DNA of 64,000 bases from JANQJA01 sp965267485 (lineage in GTDB: Bacteria; Pseudomonadota; Gammaproteobacteria; Pseudomonadales; Azotimanducaceae), in assembly GCA_965267485.1 (NCBI GenBank), contig OZ254080.1:1488001-1552000 (forward strand), read 5' to 3'. Positions 35,407 to 44,240 of this stretch are shown piece by piece. Under the pieces are notes generated by a model. It did no database searches and had not been told where the DNA came from. It saw only the letters and a list, made by a program, of their open reading frames with translations. Numbering within the stretch: position 1 is the first letter of the stretch; every line of letters begins with the position of its first letter. The translations under genes were made by a program, and so were the position numbers.

Positions 35407-36021
35407 TCATTTTCTCTCGAGTGGGTGCGCGGGGTTACCGATGTAGACACCCGGTTCGGTGATGTCCCTTGCGATAACCGCTCCTGCCCCGAGCGTACAG
35501 CCCGGTGCCACCGTGACGCCGGGTCGCGCGACGACGCCGGCGCCAATCGCACAGTTCTCGCCGATCGACACAAAGCCGGGGAACGTCACGCCGGGACCCA
35601 GTGAAGTGCCGCTGCCGATGACGCAGTCGTGGTCGATGAGACAGCCTGCGTTCACGAAAACGAAATCGCCGAGACGCGCTTGTGGATTGACGACGGCTTT
35701 TGCACCCACGAATGTGTTTTGTCCCAACTCGGCGTGTGGCGAGATGTAAGCGTGGGCATGGATAACCTGCGACAACACGAGATCGCGCAGTTGGCCGTCC
35801 CGAATTTCCCGTGCCACATCATCGAGGCGCCGGGCGATGAAGTAATCGGCATCGGTTGTGGTGCCCAGATCTTTCAGCGCATGGAGTGGTCCAAAGGGTG
35901 AACGACCAGCTTCGTCGAAGCTGAACAGCCGATAATCGCGCCCCGTTGAGGCGATCGCATCGACGACGTCCCGACCCTGTCCGCCATCGAGTGACAGTAA
36001 TACGTTGAGGGTTTTGTCCAT
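35407..36021 (-). CDS. NeuD-like hexapeptide-repeat acyltransferase
   Basis: The product (204 residues from ATG 36021; the longer frame to 36075 is unlikely) starts with a Rossmann-like N-terminal half (about 1-95) without the usual GxGGxG loop. A left-handed beta-helix follows, made of hexapeptide repeats (SPHAELGQNTFVGAKAVVNP, IGSGTSLGPGVTF, IGENCAIGAGVV). The order fits the NeuD/PglD group that O- or N-acetylates sugars with acetyl-CoA. The His in VNAGCLIDHDC is a candidate catalytic base. No sugar-biosynthesis genes are nearby, so the substrate is unclear. Confidence 0.8.
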   Translation of the reverse strand: MDKTLNVLLSLDGGQGRDVVDAIASTGRDYRLFSFDEAGRSPFGPLHALKDLGTTTDADYFIARRLDDVAREIRDGQLRDLVLSQVIHAHAYISPHAELGQNTFVGAKAVVNPQARLGDFVFVNAGCLIDHDCVIGSGTSLGPGVTFPGFVSIGENCAIGAGVVARPGVTVAPGCTLGAGAVIARDITEPGVYIGNPAHPLERK

Positions 36022-36126
36022 TGAATGGTGGTCAGGCGTTTTGGCCAAAGTACGTGGCCGGCGCTCGCATGGCAAGCGGGCAATCGCGTTGTGCTAGCCT
36101 TGACCCGTTTGGTACGAGGATCGAGC

Positions 36127-36708
36127 ATGAGTAACTCAACGTCGCCGGCACCCGGCCGCTTTCCCATTCCCGAATTTGCGTCGCTGCCAGATGACATCCG
36201 TTTGCGTATCGAAGCCGTGCAGGAGAAGTCCGGCTTCGTTCCCAACGTGTTTCTCGTGCTCGCGCACAGGCCCGATGAGTTTCGCGCTTTTTTTGCGTAT
36301 CACGATGCGCTGATGGAAAGGGAAGGAAACCTGACCAAGGCGGAGCGAGAAATGATTGTCGTCACCACGAGTGCGCTCAACCAGTGCCAGTACTGCGTGA
36401 TTGCGCACGGTGCCATCCTGCGAATCCGGGCGAAAGACCCGCTGATCGCCGACCAGGTAGCGACAAATTATCGCAAGGCGGATATCACGGCACGGCAGAA
36501 AGCGATGCTCGAATTTGCCGTCAAGGTGTCGCAGTCAGCGCACGTTGTGTCGGAAGAAGACTTCGATAAGTTGGCGAGTCACGGCTTCGATGACGAGGAC
36601 GTCTGGGACATCGCCGCGATTGCATCTTTCTTTGCGCTGTCGAACCGGATGGCGAACGTCACCAGCATGCGACCCAATCCGGAGTTCTACGGGATGGGGC
36701 GTCAGTAG
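36127..36708 (+). CDS. AhpD-like peroxidase-related protein (carboxymuconolactone decarboxylase family)
   Basis: A 193-residue protein from ATG 36127. The AhpD redox motif C87-x2-C90-x3-H94 (NQCQYCVIAHG) lies in the central helical domain, and the C-terminal SMRPNPEFYGMGR is typical of the 'peroxidase-related' subfamily. Such proteins are thiol-disulfide reductants or peroxidases. It starts 105 bp from the divergent NeuD-like gene. Its function is inferred from the family, and no dedicated partner is adjacent. Confidence 0.88.
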   Translation: MSNSTSPAPGRFPIPEFASLPDDIRLRIEAVQEKSGFVPNVFLVLAHRPDEFRAFFAYHDALMEREGNLTKAEREMIVVTTSALNQCQYCVIAHGAILRIRAKDPLIADQVATNYRKADITARQKAMLEFAVKVSQSAHVVSEEDFDKLASHGFDDEDVWDIAAIASFFALSNRMANVTSMRPNPEFYGMGRQ

Positions 36709-36720
36709 CGCCAGGGGACA

Positions 36721-37083
36721 CTAGGTGTTCAGCGCCTTTGGATTCCGGAAGCGATTACCCTGATCTTCGCCGTCGCGGGGTTCGAGGCATTCGAAATCTT
36801 TTTCCACGAGGATCTTGGTGGGGCCGTGCTCGCCTCGGATCGATACGGCAGACTCATCTTCAGCCCAGCGCCTGAGTTGATCGGTCGGCACGGTCACTCG
36901 CAATCTTCCCTCTGAGAATCCGGCTTGCGGGTCATCAATGTCGGCGGGCACGAGCGCGTACACGAACGCGGCGCCATCGGCGAACCGGGTTGTCGCCTCG
37001 ACCTGCCGGCCGTGACCGAGCGCCTCGACTTCCGAGCGATCGAGCCGCAGTCGGATCGTGTCATCGAGAATGCGAATCTTCAT
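36721..37083 (-). CDS. DUF7009-like conserved small protein
   Basis: About 120 residues from ATG 37083 (MKIRILDDTIRLRLDRSEVEAL). The opening KIRI...IRLRL...EV and the later LRVTVPTDQLRRWAE form a pattern of small beta-rich proteins that I associate with DUF7009; the last 20 residues are polar. No catalytic motif is visible. It is in line with the VOC gene on the minus strand (73 bp apart) but nothing else shows a link. Function unknown. Confidence 0.65.
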   Translation of the reverse strand: MKIRILDDTIRLRLDRSEVEALGHGRQVEATTRFADGAAFVYALVPADIDDPQAGFSEGRLRVTVPTDQLRRWAEDESAVSIRGEHGPTKILVEKDFECLEPRDGEDQGNRFRNPKALNT

Positions 37084-37155
37084 GGGCAGGTCCTGTGCTG
37101 AAACTCGTTGCTGAACCCCGACAGGATAAGCGCCCGCCACGCCGAACGAAACTGT

Positions 37156-37623
37156 TCAGCCGTTCGCCGCCGCTTCGAGCGCGCTGATGTCGATCTTTTT
37201 CATCTGCATCAGGGCGGCCTGCACACGTGCCCCTGCCTGGGCATCATCGCGACTCATCAGTCTCGGCAACTGTTTGGGGACGATCTGCCAGTGGACCGAA
37301 TAGCGATCCCTCAGCCATCCGCACTGGCCTGCTTCGCCGCCGTCCTGGGTCAGCGCGGCCCAGAGCCGGTCGGTTTCCTGCTGGTCTTCGGTCAGTACGG
37401 AGATTGAATGCGTGTGTGACGACGTCACCTCGGGATTGCCGTTCAGGATCATCATGGGCAGCCCGCCGACAGTAAACTCGACGACGAGCGCAGGGCCCTC
37501 CGGGTCGGGTCTGACGATGTTCTCGATCCTGCTGTCCGGAATGATCGATGTGTAGAAGGTGGCGGCTTCCTCTGCTTCCCGTTCGAGAAAGAGGCAGGCT
37601 CTCACCTTGTGGTTGAATTCCAT
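37156..37623 (-). CDS. VOC family protein (PhnB/3-demethylubiquinone methyltransferase-like)
   Basis: About 155 residues from ATG 37623, preceded by GGAGGGG; a six-residue longer form is less likely. It shows the PhnB-type VOC fold with two beta-alpha-beta-beta-beta modules: RACLFLEREAEEAATFYTSI at the start, then PALVVEFTVGGLPMMILNG, and CGWLRDRYSVHWQIVP. The name 'PhnB' is historical; such proteins bind metals and small ligands or act as isomerases or dioxygenases. The neighbouring DUF1428 gene follows the same direction 14 bp upstream, so the two are probably one operon. Confidence 0.85.
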   Translation of the reverse strand: MEFNHKVRACLFLEREAEEAATFYTSIIPDSRIENIVRPDPEGPALVVEFTVGGLPMMILNGNPEVTSSHTHSISVLTEDQQETDRLWAALTQDGGEAGQCGWLRDRYSVHWQIVPKQLPRLMSRDDAQAGARVQAALMQMKKIDISALEAAANG

Positions 37624-37637
37624 GACCCCTCCCGGCT

Positions 37638-37985
37638 TCACGCGTTGACGATGATGTCGAAGCCACCGTAGATCATGCGGCTTCCGTCGAAGGGCATTTC
37701 CATGCCCTGCATGTCCTCGTCAGTCTGCAGCTTCTCCCAGGCGGCATCCCGCACGGCCTTCGACGGCCACGTGATGAACGACATGACGACGGTCTCATCG
37801 GGTTTTCGCATCACCGCAGAATGCAGTGAGTTGACCTCTCCCTCGGGAATGTCATCGCCCCAGCACTCGACGAGCGACAGGGCGCCATAGCGTTTGAAGA
37901 CCTCTGCGGCCTCCTTCGCGTGATCAATGTAAGCCTGCTTGTTCTCGTTCGGTACAGCGCACACAACGCCGTCAACATAATTCAT
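37638..37985 (-). CDS. DUF1428 family protein
   Basis: A 115-residue protein from ATG 37985, with GGAGG 8 nt upstream. The opening MNYVDGVVCAVP, the middle CWGDDIPEGEVNSLHSAV and the end FDGSRMIYGGFDIIV are hallmark stretches of DUF1428, a ferredoxin-like-fold family related to Dabb/ABM domains. It is divergent from the MarR gene; the 112-bp gap contains two similar 14-bp elements. The role is unknown, but this combination suggests MarR control of the DUF1428-VOC operon. Confidence 0.9.
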   Translation of the reverse strand: MNYVDGVVCAVPNENKQAYIDHAKEAAEVFKRYGALSLVECWGDDIPEGEVNSLHSAVMRKPDETVVMSFITWPSKAVRDAAWEKLQTDEDMQGMEMPFDGSRMIYGGFDIIVNA

Positions 37986-38026
37986 GGTCAGCCTCCGGTT
38001 GGTGGTTCCGAAAGACTGCCTGCCAA

Positions 38027-38071
38027 ATACGTTGAAATCAACATAAAAGTCTGCGCGATACGTTAAGATCA
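38027..38071. promoter_or_regulatory. Candidate MarR operators: two direct 14-bp repeats
   Basis: ATACGTTGAAATCA (38027-38040) and ATACGTTAAGATCA (38058-38071) match at 12 of 14 positions and are 31 bp apart, about three helical turns. The first also contains the inverted repeat GTTGAAATCAAC (38031-38042). They lie between the divergent DUF1428 and MarR genes, where a MarR dimer would bind to control both directions. Confidence 0.45.
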
Positions 38072-38097
38072 CGCCAAATGTTTGTGAGGGCCGGCGT

Positions 38098-38580
38098 GTG
38101 GACAACGATCTCCCGTTAGCAGTGACCCATGAAGTGCGAGACCGGTGCCTTTGTCTGCATCTGCAGCGAGCTGCACGGTCGATCGGACGCTATTTCGATG
38201 ACGCGCTGCGCCCGGTCGGGCTGAAGCAGGGACAATACTCGCTCCTGATCGCGATCAACCGACCCGAGGCGCCGAAGATGGGAGAGATTGCGCAGTTGCT
38301 GGCACTCGACCGGACGACGCTGACGGCAAACCTGAAGCCCCTCGAGCGGCGTGGGCTCATTCGTATCCGGGAAGACCAGGACGACAGGCGAGGGCGGCGG
38401 CTGGTGCTGACCGCAAGGGGCAGACAGTTGCTCAAGCGAGCGGTGCCGCTTTGGCGTGCCGCGCACGATTCGGTTGACGAAATGCTGGGCAGCGACACGG
38501 GCACCGATCGTCTTCGGGCCAACCTGTTGACACTGGCGTTTGGCAGCCCCGGAGACATCACCGAGGCGCGTGCGACATGA
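38098..38580 (+). CDS. MarR family transcriptional regulator
   Basis: A 160-residue protein from GTG 38098 with the MarR winged helix (about 50-110): EIAQLLALDRTTLTANLKPLERRGLI, then the wing DDRRGRRLVLT. MarR proteins bind palindromes and respond to small ligands. It overlaps the phosphotransferase/kinase gene by 4 bp (ATGA), so regulator and enzyme are translated together, and it is divergent from DUF1428. The inducer is unknown. Confidence 0.92.
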   Translation: MDNDLPLAVTHEVRDRCLCLHLQRAARSIGRYFDDALRPVGLKQGQYSLLIAINRPEAPKMGEIAQLLALDRTTLTANLKPLERRGLIRIREDQDDRRGRRLVLTARGRQLLKRAVPLWRAAHDSVDEMLGSDTGTDRLRANLLTLAFGSPGDITEARAT

Positions 38581-40097
38581 GTAAAGGTCTCGTCCACGCG
38601 CTTTGTCGGGAACTCGGCGCTGAACTCATCGAGACCCATATCTCGTGGCTGGTGATGGGACAAGAGACCGTCCTGAAGCTGAAAAAGCCGCTCGACCTCG
38701 GCTTTCTTGATTTCTCGACCCTCGAAGCGCGTCGGCATTGTTGCGAAGAGGAAGTCCGGCTCAACCGTCGAACAGCGCCGTCGTTGTATCTTGGTGTCGT
38801 GACGATCTCCGGCACAGAAGATTCGCCGCGACTCGATGATGACTCGGGCCCAATCGACTATGCGGTGCGCATGCGGCGTTTCGACGACAGCGCGTTGCTC
38901 GATCGTCTGGCGACCGCGGGTGAAATCAATGATCAGTTGGTCGACGAGATGGCCGCTGTGATCGCTTCATTCCACGAGCAGATTCATGGTGCGATGCCCC
39001 CCGACGGGTTTGGAACGCCAGCGAGCATTCGCGCGCCCGTGCAGGAGAACTTTGACGATCTCGATGCGCTGGATCACCACGATTCCGATCGCGCGCTGCT
39101 TGACGAGTTGTCCGCCTGGGTCGATGCTGAGTTCGAATCCCGGTGCCACGACTTCGACGTGCGTCGTGAACAGGGCTTCGTGCGCGAGTGTCACGGCGAT
39201 CTTCATCTCGGCAACCTCTTCTTCGATGGCGAGCATGTCGTGCCGTTTGACTGCATCGAGTTCAGCGAGTCGCTGCGCTGGATTGATGTCGCCGCTGATA
39301 TTGCCTTCACGATCATGGATCTCATGAATCACGGCCTGCCAGCGCTGGGTCACCGCCTGCTCAATGAGTACCTGGCTCATACGGGCGACTTTGGCATGCT
39401 CGGTGTGCTCGACTGGTATCTTGTGTATCGCGCCATGGTGCGCGCGAAAGTCGCCGCCATCCGTGCGGATCAGGATCACGAACATGAGGGCGAACTCGCC
39501 GGGCAGTGCAGTCACTATCTTGCGCTGGCCGCCTCCCTCGCCGCGGCCCGACGTCCGGCGCTGGTCTTGATGTCGGGCCTTTCCGGCACCGGCAAGACGA
39601 CGATTGCGCGCGATCTTGCGGGCACGATCGGGGCGATTCACGTGCGTTCGGATGTGGAGCGCAAACGCCTTTACGGGGTCGGCATTCATGCGTCCAGTCG
39701 CGATGCCGGGGTGGATATCTACACCCGCCTCGCCAGCGAAAGGACGTTCTCCCGTCTCGAGGAGCTCGCGAGTCAGGTGATCGAGAGCGGACGCGCGGTC
39801 GTGGTTGATGCCACGTTCATCGAGTCGTATGTCCGCGACCGCTTTACGTCGTTGGCAGATCGCATCGGCGTACCCTGGGCGATCGTGGAATGTACGGCGA
39901 GCGAGCAGATTGTGCGAGACCGCCTCGAGGCCCGCAGCGGCGACGCGTCGGAAGCGGGCATGCAGCAGTATTTCAGTCAGCGCGATGCCTTCGAGGCATT
40001 CAGTGATCGGGAGCGTGCCCGCACGGTCGTCGTCGATACCGAGCACGAAGATGGCGATGCCGCGGCCGCGCGATTACAGGCGATGTGGCCGCAATGA
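38577..40097 (+). CDS. Bifunctional phosphotransferase-like / P-loop kinase protein
   Basis: A 506-residue two-domain protein. The N-terminal half (about 1-330) resembles aminoglycoside/choline phosphotransferase folds, with CHGDLHLGNLFFDG near 208 (the HGDxxxxN catalytic loop) and FDCIEFSE near 226. The C-terminal half (about 325-506) is an AAA_33/gluconate-kinase-like P-loop domain with Walker A GLSGTGKTT near 337 and RSDVERKRLYG. This fusion is widespread as 'bifunctional aminoglycoside phosphotransferase/ATP-binding protein' but is uncharacterised; it need not confer resistance. It overlaps MarR at its start and the DUF454 gene at its end (ATGA). Confidence 0.88.
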   Translation: MSKGLVHALCRELGAELIETHISWLVMGQETVLKLKKPLDLGFLDFSTLEARRHCCEEEVRLNRRTAPSLYLGVVTISGTEDSPRLDDDSGPIDYAVRMRRFDDSALLDRLATAGEINDQLVDEMAAVIASFHEQIHGAMPPDGFGTPASIRAPVQENFDDLDALDHHDSDRALLDELSAWVDAEFESRCHDFDVRREQGFVRECHGDLHLGNLFFDGEHVVPFDCIEFSESLRWIDVAADIAFTIMDLMNHGLPALGHRLLNEYLAHTGDFGMLGVLDWYLVYRAMVRAKVAAIRADQDHEHEGELAGQCSHYLALAASLAAARRPALVLMSGLSGTGKTTIARDLAGTIGAIHVRSDVERKRLYGVGIHASSRDAGVDIYTRLASERTFSRLEELASQVIESGRAVVVDATFIESYVRDRFTSLADRIGVPWAIVECTASEQIVRDRLEARSGDASEAGMQQYFSQRDAFEAFSDRERARTVVVDTEHEDGDAAAARLQAMWPQ

Positions 40098-40480
40098 TCC
40101 GTACGGCGTTCTACAAGCCGCTGGGTTTTCTCTTTCTGGCGCTGGCCGCGCTGGGTGTTGTGCTGCCCGTGTTGCCCACAACGCCGTTTCTGCTGCTCAG
40201 CGCCTGGTTCTTTGCGCGATCGTCCGAGCGATGGCACGCCTGGCTCCTGCAAAGCCGTCTCTTTGGGCCAATGATTCGCGACTGGGAGGAGCGCAAGTGC
40301 ATCAGCCGCCGGACGAAAGCCGTCGCCGTACTCTCCATGTTGCTGGTAGGTGGGGCCTCGGTCGTCTTCGCGATGGAGGCGCTCTGGCTACGGCTCGTTA
40401 CGGTCGGGCTGCTTTCGGTCGGGTTCGGCGTTGTGCTGTCGATTCCTACCTGTCCGGATGCCGATCGACCGCCTACTTGA
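40094..40480 (+). CDS. DUF454 family inner-membrane protein (YbaN-like)
   Basis: About 128 residues from ATG 40094, overlapping the upstream stop by 4 bp. It is hydrophobic, with three or four membrane segments, and carries the family motif LGVVLPVLPTTPFLLLSAWFFARSSERWHAWLL split over the first and second segments. Function is unknown across the family. It ends by overlapping the tail of the convergent propeller gene by 8 bp. Confidence 0.88.
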   Translation: MIRTAFYKPLGFLFLALAALGVVLPVLPTTPFLLLSAWFFARSSERWHAWLLQSRLFGPMIRDWEERKCISRRTKAVAVLSMLLVGGASVVFAMEALWLRLVTVGLLSVGFGVVLSIPTCPDADRPPT

Positions 40481-41414
40481 TGCTCCCGTCGAAGTTGGGA
40501 TAGCGGTACTCGAGACCAGGTGCCGTCATTCGGTGATGTGCACCGGATGCAATGTCATACAGCATGATCGCACCACCATCAGCGTAGATGATCTGCCGGT
40601 CATCGGGCGAGAAGCTCGTGTACCAGATAATGCGTTCCCAGTTCGGCTCGGTGAACTCAACTTCATTGCTGATCAAACGCGCGTTCGCGTCGAAGTCTGC
40701 CAGCACGAGCACGGAACCCATGTATTCGCCTTTCGGCAGGTTCTCCATCGTCTGCTTCATATAGGAAATCTTCGTTTCATCGTGCGAGATGGACGCCTTG
40801 TGCAGATACATCGGCTCGTTCGGGTAGGTGATTGGCTCATAGGTGGGGGAGCCGACGGGGTCTGGCGTCATCAGGAAGTACTTCTTGCTGCCCCGTCGCA
40901 TGAACAGGCGACCGTCCCTGAGGTGTGAGTAGCCGAACTCGCGAAAGTACGGCGGATCGTCCGGATCCGACAGCATTTCCTCCTCGCCGGGTCTGGCATC
41001 GGGATGCGTGCGCCAGATCTTGACCTTCGAGTAGTCGTTGGCGAGGCCGCTGAGGTTTGTGATGCGCCACCACGTAATGCGATTCGTGCCATCGCGGGTC
41101 CAGTGCAGGTTGCCGTTGAAATCGTCATCGCCAGTCAGCTCGCGCACGTTCGTTCCATCAGCGTTCATGACACAGATTTTCGACTTCCAGAGCGAGACGT
41201 CTCCCGTTTCCTTGTCCGCACCGTTGGTCACGCGGAAGAACGCGATCAGGCTGCCGTCGGGGCTCGTGATGGGCTTGTAGTCGTAGTGGCTCGACTCGGC
41301 GTAGTAAATCACCTCGATGTCTTCGCCGTTGCTGATCGTCTTGGCAACGCGCCTGCCTTTATCCCCGGAATAGACCGAGGCCCAGAATGTGATTGGCTGC
41401 GCCAGTGCAGTCAT
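40473..41414 (-). CDS. TolB-like beta-propeller protein (oligogalacturonide lyase-like fold)
   Basis: A 313-residue protein without an obvious signal peptide. Repeated WD40-like/TolB units (SPDGSLIAFFR, NLHWTRDGTNRITWW, SFSPDDRQIIYADG) suggest a seven-bladed propeller. The combination of HYDYKPITSPDG and the His-rich SISHDETKISY resembles oligogalacturonate lyase-fold proteins, but I cannot confirm the catalytic His set. It could also be a non-enzymatic propeller. Its neighbour on the same strand is an amidohydrolase 25 bp upstream, so they may act in one catabolic step. Confidence 0.75.
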   Translation of the reverse strand: MTALAQPITFWASVYSGDKGRRVAKTISNGEDIEVIYYAESSHYDYKPITSPDGSLIAFFRVTNGADKETGDVSLWKSKICVMNADGTNVRELTGDDDFNGNLHWTRDGTNRITWWRITNLSGLANDYSKVKIWRTHPDARPGEEEMLSDPDDPPYFREFGYSHLRDGRLFMRRGSKKYFLMTPDPVGSPTYEPITYPNEPMYLHKASISHDETKISYMKQTMENLPKGEYMGSVLVLADFDANARLISNEVEFTEPNWERIIWYTSFSPDDRQIIYADGGAIMLYDIASGAHHRMTAPGLEYRYPNFDGSIK

Positions 41415-41439
41415 GGTCGGACTCCTTGTCGTGTCCCGT

Positions 41440-42312
41440 TCAGTTTACGTCGGCATCCCAGTCGAGCGCGCGACGCGCATTTTCCGCGAAGAACTGCGGA
41501 CGAACGGCATCGCGCAGTTCGAGGCCATCGACTTCCTCGCGGTAGCGATCGAAAGGCAGCGTCGGGTATTCAGTGCCATACAACATCTTGTCCTTTCCAC
41601 GCGTGTTGATGAAGTGAACGAAGTGCGCCGGCCAGTACTTCGGTGCAACTGCGCAGCATGTCATGTACACGTTGTCCCAGTGCGAGATCGTCGAGATCGC
41701 CTCGTCAATCCATGGCTGGCCGCAGTGCGTCATGATCAGCCGCAACTCCGGGAAGTGGAAGGCGACCTCATCGAAGTGAATCGGATTCTGTACCCAGCCC
41801 GGGCGACGGGGTCCGGGCATGCCGGCATTCATGCTGACCGCGAGGCCGAGTTCAATGGCCTTGACGTAGAACGGCCAGTAGACGCGATCGGTGGGCGGCA
41901 GGGTATAGCGAAATGGGGGAATGCGCAGACAACGCACGCCGTAGGCTTCAACGTAGTGGTTAACGCGCCTGATCTCGTCCATGCCCCGCGTCGGGTCCAC
42001 GATCATCGCCGGAAGCACCTTGCGCGGATACTTCGCGTGTGCGGCGCCGACCCAGTCGGCGTGGTCAGGTTCCATGATAGACACCATGCAGGCACCGACG
42101 CCAGCGTCATCCAGCTGTTCGAGCAGATCGTCAACATCGTCGATGGGCTTGCGATCTTTCAGGTCCCTGAACAGGTGCCCCAGGCCCGCGGACTGATCGC
42201 GCGAAAGAAACGCGGAGTTGATGAGCGAATCGATGGCGCGAAGTGATTTCGTCAATGGCTTGTCCTGAAGCTGAACTGGGCTTTTGTCTGCGGATATCCC
42301 CAACGGGCTCAA
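41440..42312 (-). CDS. Amidohydrolase family protein (ACMSD-like TIM barrel)
   Basis: A 290-residue metal-dependent hydrolase of the amidohydrolase_2 group. IMTHCGQPWIDEAI near 183 gives the barrel His, and KMLYGTEYPTLPFDRY near 250 gives the terminal barrel motif, with G-T-E in the place of the common G-S-D. The N-terminal HxH motif usual for this superfamily is not visible, so metal binding may be reduced. The exact start is uncertain because the first 25 residues are unlike the family. It precedes the propeller gene in the same direction. Confidence 0.8.
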   Translation of the reverse strand: MSPLGISADKSPVQLQDKPLTKSLRAIDSLINSAFLSRDQSAGLGHLFRDLKDRKPIDDVDDLLEQLDDAGVGACMVSIMEPDHADWVGAAHAKYPRKVLPAMIVDPTRGMDEIRRVNHYVEAYGVRCLRIPPFRYTLPPTDRVYWPFYVKAIELGLAVSMNAGMPGPRRPGWVQNPIHFDEVAFHFPELRLIMTHCGQPWIDEAISTISHWDNVYMTCCAVAPKYWPAHFVHFINTRGKDKMLYGTEYPTLPFDRYREEVDGLELRDAVRPQFFAENARRALDWDADVN

Positions 42313-42506
42313 TCCGAGCCCCCATAGTTTATCAGCAGAGGGTCAAATGCAAATCGACTGGTTGTGTTTCTATATCGAAGGATTTGAAGGGTGCCGCATT
42401 CGTCGCACGCTGGCGTCGCCTGGTCGCCAACCGGGCGGCCCATGTCAGTTTGAGGGCTTGCCGAACGTCTTTCCTGTGATCAGTTGATGACCCAGGAGAT
42501 ATCAAG

Positions 42507-43226
42507 ATGACGAAAATGACGCTCGCGGCTGCTTTGGCCATGGCCCTGCTTAATTCTGCCGTACGCGATCCTTCCCGGCTGGAAGAGCATGTCCTGCGGG
42601 ACGCTGGCCGCAAGCCCGCAGAGGTGCTTGATTTCGCTGGCGTTGAACCCGGCGATCGCATTCTGGAGCTGGTGCCTGGCGCCGGGTATTACACGGCGCT
42701 GCTTTCGCGCGCTGTCGGCGATACCGGTGAGGTTGTGGCCGTCAATCCACAGCGGATATTCGAACACTTTCCGCAGGCCCGGGAGGGATTCCCCAGATAC
42801 CTTGAACAGGACCCTCGGGACAACGTGAGTTACAGCGTCCAGCGGCTGGATGAACTCAACGTATCCGGCAGTTTCGATCAGGTCTGGATGGTGCTCTATT
42901 ACCACGACACACTCTGGACGGGAACGGATCGTGGCCGAATGAACAGGTTGATTTACGACGCGCTGAAACCTGGAGGAACGTATTTTGTCATCGACCATCG
43001 GGCGCCGCCCGGGGCACCGGAGTCCATCGGCCGGGAACTGCACCGTATGGATGAGACGATTGCGAGGCGCGAAATTCTGGCGGCGGGCTTTGTGCTGCAC
43101 GCAGAGAGTGACTTGCTGGACAATGCGGAGGACCCGCTCACGGACTCGGTGTTTGGCGCAGACCGGCGCGGCAATACCAGTCGTTTCGTCTATCGCTTCA
43201 GGAAGCAGGACGCCGCGTTGCGCTAG
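42507..43226 (+). CDS. Predicted SAM-dependent methyltransferase (COG4798-like)
   Basis: A 239-residue protein from ATG 42507, preceded by AGGAGAT. A short hydrophobic N-terminus (MTLAAALAMALLNSA) may be a signal or anchor, as in other members. The SAM-binding loop ILELVPGAGYYTALLS lies near 52-67 and VLYYHDTLW near 130. This family is annotated as predicted methyltransferase; substrates are unknown. It is convergent with the radical SAM gene (6 bp apart). The 194-bp gap before it shows no clear gene. Confidence 0.85.
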   Translation: MTKMTLAAALAMALLNSAVRDPSRLEEHVLRDAGRKPAEVLDFAGVEPGDRILELVPGAGYYTALLSRAVGDTGEVVAVNPQRIFEHFPQAREGFPRYLEQDPRDNVSYSVQRLDELNVSGSFDQVWMVLYYHDTLWTGTDRGRMNRLIYDALKPGGTYFVIDHRAPPGAPESIGRELHRMDETIARREILAAGFVLHAESDLLDNAEDPLTDSVFGADRRGNTSRFVYRFRKQDAALR

Positions 43227-43232
43227 CGGTGC

Positions 43233-44171
43233 TCAGGAACAGCTGCCGCCGCCGAGCACGCAGAACTTGGCGCAGTGCGGGTGGTTGAGTTTGATCGGGT
43301 CCAGTGACTCCGCGAGCGTGTGGCCGAGATTGAACTCCGTCTCGTACGGCAACAGCGTACAGGCGGCGACAACCGGCGCTGACGCGCCTTTGTGTTTGAT
43401 CACCATGCGCGAGGAGGCGCACATGATGTCGGCCGGACGCTTGCCCAGTATGTCCCAGCAGGCTGTTGTGATTTCGGGTACCTCCGCTTCCGGTGACATT
43501 TCCGGAAACAGGACGAGCTGAGCGGGGTCGTTCGCATCCACCCGGATGTCGTGGGTACGAAAGAGGTGTTCGAAGCCTGCACGGAGTGAGGCCTCGTCTT
43601 CGTCCCAGACCGTGCGGCCCGCGACGTGCACCCTGAATCCGTTGTCAGAGAGCCATTGCAGGCCGTCGAGCATCGGTTGCCAGGATCGCTTGCCGCGTTC
43701 CATCTGATGGCGTTCTGTCGTGTAGTGATCGACGGATACGCGCAGGGTGAGCTTGCCGGGATAATCCGCGTTGATCATGGCCAAAGGCTTTGCGAGCTTC
43801 ATCATCGGGCGCATGGCATTGGTCAGTACGAGGACATCGAAGCCGCGGCGAAGTGCAGATTGCAGGATGCCGATGATGTCGGGATTCATGAACGGCTCGC
43901 CGCCGGTGATGCCGATCTCCCGGGTACGCAGCCCGAGTGTCTCGATCTCGTCGAGATAACGGTCTACCTCGGCCTGCGTGAGATAAACGAGTCGATCATT
44001 GCTCGGGCTCGATTCGATATAGCAGTGCTCGCAGGTCAGGTTGCAGAGCGTGCCGGTGCAGAACCAGAGCGTTTCCAGGCGAGTAAGCGGCACCTGTGCG
44101 CGCTCGCTGCCGTCCGCGGTGATGTCGGGATGCGAGAACTTCGCGCGCTCGACGTGAATCATGTCACCCAT
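43233..44171 (-). CDS. Radical SAM protein with SPASM-like C-terminal cysteines
   Basis: A 312-residue enzyme with the radical SAM motif C-x3-C-x2-C in GTLCNLTCEHCYIE near 40-53, followed by the GGEPF motif near 91. The last third has a set of cysteines (TTACWDI, MCASSRM, AACTLLPYETEFNLG, HCAKFC, GGSC at the C-terminus) that fits an auxiliary iron-sulfur SPASM/twitch domain. Such enzymes modify peptides, anaerobic sulfatases or cofactors. No precursor peptide or target gene is obvious next to it, so the substrate is unknown. A possible small ORF (44241-44390, minus) lies upstream in the same direction. Confidence 0.88.
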   Translation of the reverse strand: MGDMIHVERAKFSHPDITADGSERAQVPLTRLETLWFCTGTLCNLTCEHCYIESSPSNDRLVYLTQAEVDRYLDEIETLGLRTREIGITGGEPFMNPDIIGILQSALRRGFDVLVLTNAMRPMMKLAKPLAMINADYPGKLTLRVSVDHYTTERHQMERGKRSWQPMLDGLQWLSDNGFRVHVAGRTVWDEDEASLRAGFEHLFRTHDIRVDANDPAQLVLFPEMSPEAEVPEITTACWDILGKRPADIMCASSRMVIKHKGASAPVVAACTLLPYETEFNLGHTLAESLDPIKLNHPHCAKFCVLGGGSCS

Positions 44172-44240
44172 GTAAAACTGCCTGAATCTGCCTGAAGTGC
44201 CATTGTCCCTTATCCAGACCGGATCTGCTCACCGATGTTT

